Positions 1-5,777 of a stretch of 14,893 nucleotides of DNA are shown in pieces. Every line of letters starts with the position of its first letter. Positions within the stretch are counted from its first letter, which is position 1. A program made the translations under genes and the position numbers. Origin of the DNA: an uncultured bacterium (lineage in GTDB: Bacteria; Planctomycetota; Phycisphaerae; Phycisphaerales; SM1A02); the NCBI GenBank assembly GCA_903918555.1, contig CAIXEV010000129.1:1-14893 (forward strand). The letters run 5' to 3'. The notes beneath the pieces were generated by a model. It searched no databases, was not told the origin of the DNA, and was given only the letters and a program-made list of their open reading frames with translations.

Positions 1-1
1 C

Positions 2-886
2 ATGCCTCAGGCCAACGACTTCGACGGCGGTCTTGACCGTCCCATTGGTTCATTGCGGAGCGGAACGGAATCCGCGCGCAACGCGACGCATCACGCGACC
101 AACCATGCGATCAGTCATGGTGACGCGCGCTCAACCGACTCGTCCGATCGCAGCTTGCCATGCTGCGGTCGCGACAGAGGTCCGTGCGACGCCTGCGAGG
201 AGCGCAAGAAGCCGCAGCGCGACCTTGAACGCTTCGTCACGCTGCTGATGAAAGGCGATCGCGCCGGCTGCCGTGACTTCGTGCGCGAGCAACTCAACGA
301 CGGCCGCTCGGCGATCGAGGTGCTCGAGCACCTGGTCTGGCCGGCGTGCTCGATCATCGACGGATGGTCGCGGCGCGACCGAATCGGCGCGGTCCACCAG
401 GCCTGCGCGACGATGCTGCTCTCGCAGCTTGTCCAGAGGCTCGAGGCCGGGATTCCGCGCAAGCCCGCGCGGTGCCGGCAGGTGCTGGTCGCGAGCGGCC
501 CGAAGCCACTCGAGGAGCTCGCGGCCGAGATCTTCGCGGGCCTCGCCGAGGCTGATGGCTTCGAGGTGGTCTTTCTCGGGGGCGGAGTCGAGTCCGATGA
601 CCTGTTTGAGGAGATCGGCGCACGCTCGCCGACCTTCATGGTCAGTTATGCAGCCTCGGGGTCGGACGCAGCGGCACTCCGCCGCCTCCTGACCGCCCTC
701 CGTGAGCAGAAGCCCGTCCCCGGACTTCGCGTCGGGGCGGGGGGTGGCGTCTTCAGCCGCGCACCGGGGCTTGCCGAGGAGCTTGGCGTCGATTTCAGCG
801 GCGATTCTCCGTTCGATCTCCTCGAAGCACTCAGGCGCGAAGCATGCGCCGTTCCCGCCCGCGCCAAGGGGGCACGCGCCGCCTGA
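2..886 (+). CDS. B12-binding-fold protein with degenerate cobalamin motifs (possibly 5'-truncated)
   Basis: Residues about 74-152 look like the helical cap that precedes cobalamin domains in methionine synthase, corrinoid proteins and CarH/LitR photoreceptors. Residues about 158-280 look like the Rossmann-type B12-binding domain, with a GFEVVFLG strand at 186-193 and the glycine cluster at 246-249. The contact residues are off consensus: the W-x9-EH motif of the cap reads W122-x9-HQ, and the DxHxxG loop that supplies the lower-ligand histidine reads SGPKPLE at 165-171, with no histidine. Cobalamin binding is therefore doubtful. Residues 1-70 are low-complexity (His/Ser/Thr/Arg-rich) and contain C54, C55, C62 and C65. 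No MerR helix-turn-helix is visible. The ATG lies one base from the window edge, so the true start may be further upstream and an N-terminal domain could be missing. A regulatory or sensor role is inferred from fold and from the sigma-factor neighbour. Confidence 0.75.
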   Translation: MPQANDFDGGLDRPIGSLRSGTESARNATHHATNHAISHGDARSTDSSDRSLPCCGRDRGPCDACEERKKPQRDLERFVTLLMKGDRAGCRDFVREQLNDGRSAIEVLEHLVWPACSIIDGWSRRDRIGAVHQACATMLLSQLVQRLEAGIPRKPARCRQVLVASGPKPLEELAAEIFAGLAEADGFEVVFLGGGVESDDLFEEIGARSPTFMVSYAASGSDAAALRRLLTALREQKPVPGLRVGAGGGVFSRAPGLAEELGVDFSGDSPFDLLEALRREACAVPARAKGARAA

Positions 887-929
887 TGGCGGGGTGGTGT
901 TCGACGATCCGCGGCCGGTCGGCGTTCTC

Positions 930-994
930 GGGCGACTTCATGGGGCGACTTCACGGGGCGACTTCACTCGGGCGACTTCACTCGGGCGACTTCA
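930..994. repeat. Five-copy 13-14 bp tandem repeat
   Basis: The 11-base core GGGCGACTTCA occurs at 930-940, 943-953, 956-966, 970-980 and 984-994, giving periods of 13, 13, 14 and 14 bases. The last units read CTCGGGCGACTTCA. The array sits in the gap between the B12-fold gene and the sigma-factor gene. Its period is not a multiple of three and no convincing gene crosses it, so it is non-coding. The same 15-base string as the fourth unit (967-981) also occurs at 10732-10746. Function is unknown; it could be a replication-slippage product or a protein-binding array. Confidence 0.9.
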
Positions 995-1069
995 CTGGTG
1001 CGCCCCGCGCGAGCTGCCCCAAGGACGCCCGACCGGCCCGTCGAAACCTTGCTGAAAGCATAAATCTGC

Positions 1070-1098
1070 GGAACGCGGCCCGACCCCGCCCGTACACT
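1070..1098 (+). promoter_or_regulatory. Possible ECF-type promoter before the sigma-factor gene
   Basis: GGAAC at 1070-1074 is followed after 16 bases by CGTACACT at 1091-1098. This resembles a GGAAC-type -35 element and a CGT-type -10 element of ECF sigma promoters at their usual spacing, and would fit autoregulation. Transcription would begin about 20-25 bases before the ATG at 1128. In a GC-rich sequence a match this short can arise by chance, so this is a suggestion only. Confidence 0.25.
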
Positions 1099-1127
1099 CG
1101 GTGCATTCTGCTTTGTAGGCACCACCG

Positions 1128-1709
1128 ATGCTGGATCCGAAGACCGAACGCCTCACGATCGAACGCGCCCGCCGCGGCGACCGCGATGCCATCGCCGAGT
1201 TGATCCACGCCTACCAGCGCCCGCTGGAGGCGTTCCTGTTCCGGATGTGCGGCAAGCATGAGCTGGCCGAGGACTTGGCGCAGGAAGCCTTCGTGCGCGT
1301 GATCAAGTCGCTCGATCGCTTCGACGACCAGTACCGCTTCTCGACCTGGCTCTTCACCATCGGCAAGCGTCTCCTCGTGAACGCGCAGCAGAAGATGAAG
1401 CCGACGGCGGACAGCGAGGTCGTCGAGTACCGCGCCGGCGACGCCCGCACGCCGCTGGCGGAAGTCGAGTCGGTCGAGCGCGGCGAGCGAATCGCAAACC
1501 TCGTCGAGATCGCCATCGGAGCGCTCGGCTCGCCGCAGCGCGAGATCGTGCTTCTCTTCCACCAGCAGGGCTGGTCCGTGCAGCGCATCGCCGCTGAACT
1601 CGACATGCCCGAAGGCACCATCAAGAGCCACCTCTTCCGTGCGCGCCGGCGGATGCTGTTCGCGATCGAGCAGAGCGGCGCGCCGAATCCGGGCGAGGTG
1701 CTCCGGTGA
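1128..1709 (+). CDS. ECF-type RNA polymerase sigma factor (sigma-70 family)
   Basis: This 193-residue protein has the length and two-domain layout of extracytoplasmic-function sigma factors. Region 2 spans about residues 22-88 and includes the core-binding and -10 recognition helices (AEDLAQEAFVRV at 47-58, then FSTWLFTIGKRL at 71-82). A short linker lacking region 3 follows. Region 4 spans about 128-178, with SPQREIVLLF at 135-144 and a helix-turn-helix around WSVQRIAAELDMPEGTIKSH (149-168) that would read the -35 element. The protein would direct RNA polymerase to a specific promoter set. The ATG at 1128 starts just before the region 2 helices; only a weak ribosome binding site is visible. 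The next gene overlaps its stop by 4 bases, the usual arrangement for an ECF sigma factor and a membrane-bound partner. The signal it responds to cannot be deduced. Confidence 0.93.
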   Translation: MLDPKTERLTIERARRGDRDAIAELIHAYQRPLEAFLFRMCGKHELAEDLAQEAFVRVIKSLDRFDDQYRFSTWLFTIGKRLLVNAQQKMKPTADSEVVEYRAGDARTPLAEVESVERGERIANLVEIAIGALGSPQREIVLLFHQQGWSVQRIAAELDMPEGTIKSHLFRARRRMLFAIEQSGAPNPGEVLR

Positions 1710-2173
1710 ACATCTTCGGCAGCGCATGGTCGCCCGACCCCGAGCGACAGCCCTCCTCGCGCGCCCAGCGCCTGCTTGTGCGCGCGCTGCTCGCGCTCCG
1801 CTCCGAGGCGCGCGCCCATCCGTACTCGGCCAGCGATCGCGCCCGCGCCGAAGCGCTCGCCGACCGCATCATGCTCGAGCTTCCGAGGAGCGTGCTGCCC
1901 ATCGGGCTCGCTGCGCTCTTCATCGTCGGCGTCGTCTGCCTCATGCCGCTCATGCGCGACGCGATCGCCGAGGGCACCGAGCAGCGCGCCGTTCCCGTCG
2001 CAAGCGTGATGGAGCATGGCATCCGCAGCCAAGGCGCCGCGCTGAGCGACGGCTTCGAGGCGATGCGTGAAGTCGTCGCGCCGTTCGCAGCCGGTGACGC
2101 GCCGTCGTCCGACGCGGACGGCTCCAGCGAGCGCACGCCGCCGGCCGATGCCACGGCGTTCAGCCGTTCCTAG
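1706..2173 (+). CDS. Small single-pass membrane protein, positional candidate anti-sigma factor
   Basis: No family is recognised. The 155-residue product starts at a GTG overlapping the sigma-factor stop (GTGA at 1706-1709), implying translational coupling. Residues 1-62 are hydrophilic and Arg/Ala-rich. One hydrophobic segment at about 63-83 is followed by a polar, Ser/Asp/Pro-rich tail of about 70 residues. If the N-terminus is cytoplasmic, the layout matches membrane anti-sigma factors: an inner domain binds sigma and the tail faces the envelope. The HxxxCxxC motif of zinc-containing anti-sigma domains is absent, so the assignment rests on position and topology alone. Confidence 0.7.
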   Translation: MNIFGSAWSPDPERQPSSRAQRLLVRALLALRSEARAHPYSASDRARAEALADRIMLELPRSVLPIGLAALFIVGVVCLMPLMRDAIAEGTEQRAVPVASVMEHGIRSQGAALSDGFEAMREVVAPFAAGDAPSSDADGSSERTPPADATAFSRS

Positions 2174-2195
2174 TCCATCCAATCAGCCGTTCCCA

Positions 2196-2211
2196 ACGGA
2201 GCGCTTCGGTG
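2196..2211 (+). promoter_or_regulatory. Ribosome binding site supporting the GTG start at 2209
   Basis: ACGGAG at 2196-2201 lies 7 bases before GTG 2209-2211. The nearby ATG at 2228 is in another frame, and the GTG places a good signal peptide at the N-terminus, so this site decides the start of the next gene. Confidence 0.55.
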
Positions 2212-3831
2212 CACGCACGCAGAAACGATGACCAACGGGTGGGGGCAACGCTCCTCGCCGTGTTCGTCGCGACGATCGCCTGTCTGTTCGTGACGCGCTC
2301 GGCGTGCGCGGACAACGCGGCCTTCGCGCTTGCGCCGCGTGACGCCGTCGTGGCGATCGATGCCCGCGGCGCCGCTGAGGTGCTCGGGATCGGCGGCGCC
2401 GCGATCAGGCCCGTGCTTGGCTCGCTCGCCGGCGAACAGGCGCTCGCGACCTTCGACTCCCTCGCCCGGCGCACCAAGACGCCCGCGGACGCGGCGGCGC
2501 GCGAAGTCTTCGCCGGTCGAGTCGCGTTCTACCTCACCGACCATGGCGCGGGCGAGTACCGATGGATCTTCGGCGTGCAGGCGGACGACGCCCGGTGCGA
2601 GCGCGTCCTGAAGATGCTCGGCGGACGGATGACCGCGCCGCAGCGGTTCGCATCGGCGGCCGAGCGCCTGGTCTTCCGCCGGATCGGCGGCTGGCTGCTG
2701 ATCGCGCCGGTCGAGGGCGGCGATGCGGCGCTCGACGCAGCCGCCGCGCGCACGATGGCCGAGGACGCGGGCAGTTCGCTTCTCGGCGACCCGCTGATCC
2801 AGGAGTTTCTCGCGTCCGACGCGCCTGTGCGCATCTTCCTCCGGCACAACGCGCCGATCGGCGGCGCGACCCTGGTCGGGATCACGCGTACGGGAAACGC
2901 GCTCCGCGCCGAGCTGCGCGGCACCTACGACCAGTCGCCGATCGGCGCCGGCGCGCGTCCGCGACCGCTCGACACGCGCGCCGTGCGCGCGCTCGAGGGC
3001 GCCGCGGCGATGGTGGTGTCGAACCCTTCCGATGGAGCCGCGAGCCCGTCGGACGCGTTCTGGCTCGCCCTGGTGCCCGAGCTCAAGCTCTCGCCGGCGA
3101 TGCGGGCCAACATGGCGGGCGAGCGAATCATGGCGTTCGGCACCAGCGCCGACCCCGCGCGCCCGGCGATGGCGCTCGCATGGCGCGTCGAGGACGCGCG
3201 GCAGGCCGAAGCCGATCAGGACGCCTACATGCACGGCGTCTGCTGCGGACTCCTGCGCGCCGCTGAGTTTCCAGGTTCCCGCGACGCGGAGTTCGCGCCC
3301 GTGGCCGCCCACGCCGATCGCCTCAAGGCCGCGGCGCGGCAGATGGCGGATCCGAACGCCGCAGGCAAGCGCGAGTGCGACGCCCTCGGGCCGTTCCTCG
3401 ACCGCTATCTCGGTTCGGCGTTCAAGCTTGGAGGCTGCGGCCTGCACTGGACGACGGTGGAGACGCCTTGCGGCGGCTGGCAGGTCTACGCCTCCGACCG
3501 CGATTGGCTGCTGGCGGTTTCCAGCGAGTTGAAGTCGAACTCGTGCGGCGATGAGGAGCATCCGGCCGCGACGGGCATCGGCTTCTGCGATGGTCCGCGC
3601 GCCGCTGCGGTCGTGCGAAGGTGGCGGCCGCTCGTCGTGGAGGGAATCAAGAGCTCGGACCGGATCTCGCGCGGCCTCGATGCCCTCGCGACGGCGGTCG
3701 AAGGTCTCGGCCGCGTGCGTTTCCGCTACGAGACGCCCGCGCCCCATCGGGTCGAGGCGCTCATCGAGATCGTGCCGAAGTCGGCGGCGCCTGTGCCGGC
3801 CGCGTCCGCAAAGACGGGATCGGCCCAGTGA
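2209..3831 (+). CDS. Secreted cysteine-rich protein of unknown function
   Basis: No family is recognised with confidence; a distant relationship to DUF3352-like secreted proteins is conceivable but untested. The 540-residue product begins with a typical signal peptide: basic residues at 4-10, a hydrophobic core at about 12-28, and likely cleavage after SACA at 31-34. The mature part is alanine-rich and mixed alpha/beta in appearance, with no further clear membrane segment. It contains eight cysteines (including VCC around residue 344, then REC, GGC, TPC, NSC and GFC in the C-terminal third), consistent with disulfide bonds in an extracytoplasmic protein. It starts 35 bases after the small membrane protein, and its stop overlaps the tilS start (GTGA), so it is probably in the sigma-factor operon. 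It ends with a Pro/Ala-rich tail. It may be a target of the envelope thiol proteins encoded next door, but only proximity supports this. Confidence 0.8.
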   Translation: MHARRNDDQRVGATLLAVFVATIACLFVTRSACADNAAFALAPRDAVVAIDARGAAEVLGIGGAAIRPVLGSLAGEQALATFDSLARRTKTPADAAAREVFAGRVAFYLTDHGAGEYRWIFGVQADDARCERVLKMLGGRMTAPQRFASAAERLVFRRIGGWLLIAPVEGGDAALDAAAARTMAEDAGSSLLGDPLIQEFLASDAPVRIFLRHNAPIGGATLVGITRTGNALRAELRGTYDQSPIGAGARPRPLDTRAVRALEGAAAMVVSNPSDGAASPSDAFWLALVPELKLSPAMRANMAGERIMAFGTSADPARPAMALAWRVEDARQAEADQDAYMHGVCCGLLRAAEFPGSRDAEFAPVAAHADRLKAAARQMADPNAAGKRECDALGPFLDRYLGSAFKLGGCGLHWTTVETPCGGWQVYASDRDWLLAVSSELKSNSCGDEEHPAATGIGFCDGPRAAAVVRRWRPLVVEGIKSSDRISRGLDALATAVEGLGRVRFRYETPAPHRVEALIEIVPKSAAPVPAASAKTGSAQ

Positions 3832-4847
3832 CCGACGCGGCGCTCCTCGGGGCTTCGCGCGACCGATTGCTGCGCGGCGCGTCGCGGCATCCGCTTGCGG
3901 CGGTCTGCGCCGAAGGCCTCGCGCGCTGCGGGGCGGAGAACGGCACGCGGCTCGCGCTCCTCGTCAGCGGGGGCGGCGACTCGATGGCGCTGCTGCTTCT
4001 CGTGGCCGCGATCCGCGAGCGGAGCGATCCTTCGCTCGACTCGATCGCCGTCCTCACCGTCGACCATGGCCTGCGCCCGGAGGCGCGCGACGAGTGCGCC
4101 GCGGCGCTCTCGCTCGCGCGCGAACTCGGCATCGACCGCAGCGAGTGCGTGCGCGTCGAGGTCGATCGCGGCGGGAACCTGCTCGACCGCGCGCGCGCGG
4201 CGCGCTACGAGGCTGCCCGCGCGTTCGCCGAGCGTCACCGTTGCGCGGCGGTCGTGGCGGCGCACACCGCCGACGACCGCGCGGAGAGCCTTCTGCTTGG
4301 CCTTCGGCGCGGGATCGGCCTTGCGTCGCTCACGCGGCTTCTCCCGGTCCGCGAGTTTGCAGACGGCACGCTGCCGACGATCCTGCGTCCGCTGCTCGCG
4401 GTGCGTCGCGCCGAACTTCGCGACTTCCTCGCGCGGCTCGAGGTGCGCTGGCGCGAGGATCCGTCCAACATGCTGCACGACCGCGGGGCGTTGCGCAGCG
4501 ATCCGGTCGCCGCCGCGATGGCCGGCGAGATCGCCGGTGGAGCGACGCGTGTCCTCGACGAGTTGGCGGAACTCGTGGGCTTCAGGGACGAAGTGCTTGC
4601 GGAGCGGCTCGGCGCTGCGGCGACGAGCCTCGCCCGAGCCGACTTCGACCGCCTGCCGGGCGCGCTGCGCGCGGCCGCGCTTCGGAGCCTCGTCGAGCGC
4701 GCCGGCGGCTTCATCGCGCAGGCCACGCTTGATCGCGCGCTTGCCGCGGTTCGCCAGCGCGAACGCGCGCCGCGCGTGTTCGAGTGCGCAGGATCGGTCG
4801 AGCTGTCGATCGATGCGCGCGAGGTCGCGGCGCGTTCACTTCGGTAG
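3828..4847 (+). CDS. tilS: tRNA(Ile)-lysidine synthetase TilS
   Basis: TilS uses ATP and lysine to convert the wobble cytidine of the CAU-anticodon isoleucine tRNA to lysidine, so that it reads AUA codons; it is cytoplasmic and normally essential. The ATP-pyrophosphatase P-loop SGGGDS is at residues 47-52, followed by the TVDHGLRPEA segment (about 82-91), the AHTADDRAES motif (the family's HxxDDQxET site) and the EDPSNMLHDRGALR stretch matching the tRNA-contacting EDxSN...R motif. At 339 residues it is at the short end of the family and probably lacks the full C-terminal TilS domain found in longer members. The GTG start at 3828 overlaps the preceding stop. The frame stays open upstream to 3621, but that would overlap the previous gene by more than 200 bases and lies outside the conserved domain. 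Its 3' end overlaps the convergent gene by 12 bases. Confidence 0.93.
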   Translation: MTDAALLGASRDRLLRGASRHPLAAVCAEGLARCGAENGTRLALLVSGGGDSMALLLLVAAIRERSDPSLDSIAVLTVDHGLRPEARDECAAALSLARELGIDRSECVRVEVDRGGNLLDRARAARYEAARAFAERHRCAAVVAAHTADDRAESLLLGLRRGIGLASLTRLLPVREFADGTLPTILRPLLAVRRAELRDFLARLEVRWREDPSNMLHDRGALRSDPVAAAMAGEIAGGATRVLDELAELVGFRDEVLAERLGAAATSLARADFDRLPGALRAAALRSLVERAGGFIAQATLDRALAAVRQRERAPRVFECAGSVELSIDAREVAARSLR

Positions 4848-5771
4848 GCAGTCGCCGCCGAGCCGGTCCGCGACGCAGGTGACGACGCCGTCCTTGACCT
4901 TCAGCACCATCGGCGGCGCGACGATCCAGTTCGGCCCCTTCGGAAGCGACAGTTCGTCGCAGTCGAGGCACTCGATCGGTCGTGGCGCCTCGGTCGCGGC
5001 GCTGACGGCGTCGTCGCCCATCGGCACCGCGATCGCGATCACGCGCTCGGGCCGCGGAACACCGAAGATGTCGCGGAAGAGCGTGTGGCAGCTCTCGCAG
5101 TACGGGCTGTAGACGACGATGTAGGCGTCCTGCGTCGCGCAGAGCTCGACGACCTCCGGCACATACTTGGCGAGCACGCTTTCGGAGAGCGGCTTGCCTT
5201 CGAACGGGCGCATGTCGAGGTCGATCGACGGCACCGTCGGCTTCGGCGGAGCCTTCGGACCTGCTGCAGCCTGCGCCGGGTTCGCAAACGACGCCGACGC
5301 CGTCCACTGGCCCGTGAGCGTCGCCGCAAAGATCGCTCCGATCGCTGGCCACGCCGGCGAGAGTCCGCGGCGCCCCTCGCGAGGCGGCGAAGGCTGCGAC
5401 GCGCGGGCGTAGAACAGAATCGCCACCGAGACGACGAGCGACACGGCCGGCCAGAGCAGACCGCCGCCCGTCACCGCGCGCGACACGCAGGCAAGCGCGA
5501 AGAACACCGTCGTTCCTGCGACAACCAACGCGAGGAACCGCGTTCCTGCCACGAGCACCGCGGCCGCCGCCGCAAGTTCAAGCGCCACGGTCAGCCTCGC
5601 CGCGAGTTCGGGCTTGTAGCCGAACATCGCGATGAGGAGTTCGCGCAGCGGCGCGGGCGTCGAGTCCGCGCCGAAACGCAGCTGCGCGACCGCGAGACCC
5701 GCGAGAAACGCAGAAAGCGCAAGCGACGCGAGGCGGGGTGAGCGGAGGCGGGGTGAGCGGAGGATCGCCAT
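4836..5771 (-). CDS. Membrane-anchored thioredoxin-like protein (DoxX/MauE-like domain plus one CxxC unit)
   Basis: The 311-residue protein has about four or five hydrophobic helices in its N-terminal half (roughly 14-31, 60-76, 78-98, 105-122, perhaps 142-158), resembling DoxX/MauE-type redox-associated membrane domains. A Pro/Ala-rich linker (165-182) leads to a C-terminal thioredoxin-like unit (about 183-305). That unit has a strand YIVVYS followed by C225-ESC228, the typical redox-active position, and a second pair C268-LDC271. A PP step at 286-287 sits at the cis-proline position before the strand MVLKVKDGVVTCV. Both CxxC pairs and the KDGVV strand recur in the two units of the upstream gene. 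The gene lies 6 bases after that one, so they are likely co-transcribed. The thiol unit is expected to face the periplasm. The substrate is unknown. No good ribosome binding site is visible; the start at 5771 is the first in frame. Confidence 0.85.
   Translation of the reverse strand: MAILRSPRLRSPRLASLALSAFLAGLAVAQLRFGADSTPAPLRELLIAMFGYKPELAARLTVALELAAAAAVLVAGTRFLALVVAGTTVFFALACVSRAVTGGGLLWPAVSLVVSVAILFYARASQPSPPREGRRGLSPAWPAIGAIFAATLTGQWTASASFANPAQAAAGPKAPPKPTVPSIDLDMRPFEGKPLSESVLAKYVPEVVELCATQDAYIVVYSPYCESCHTLFRDIFGVPRPERVIAIAVPMGDDAVSAATEAPRPIECLDCDELSLPKGPNWIVAPPMVLKVKDGVVTCVADRLGGDCLPK
5731..5760 (-). repeat. Two-copy 15-bp direct repeat at the start of a membrane protein gene
   Basis: AGGCGGGGTGAGCGG occurs twice back to back, at 5731-5745 and 5746-5760. 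On the minus strand it encodes the doubled RSPRLRSPRL at residues 5-14, the basic segment just before the first membrane helix. The period keeps the frame, so it is a tolerated duplication that lengthens the positive N-terminus. Confidence 0.9.
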
Positions 5772-5777
5772 GGAGGT

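Noticed and set aside
930..994. Possible CRISPR array
   Set aside because: The repeats are only 11-14 bases, lie directly end to end with 2-3 base linkers, have no spacers, and no cas genes are nearby.
1045..1066. Sigma-70 housekeeping promoter around TTGCTG at 1050 and CATAAA at 1059
   Set aside because: The spacing between the two elements is far too short for a -35/-10 pair.
2160..2193. Direct repeat TCAGCCGTTCC at 2160-2170 and 2183-2193
   Set aside because: Only two 11-base copies across the stop codon of the small membrane protein; no mobile-element boundary, palindrome or gene is associated, so it is probably a small duplication.
2170..3747. A 525-codon open frame on the minus strand opposite the secreted protein
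   Set aside because: The plus-strand gene has a good signal peptide, a ribosome binding site and an operon-like position; the opposite frame is Arg-rich with no recognisable feature.
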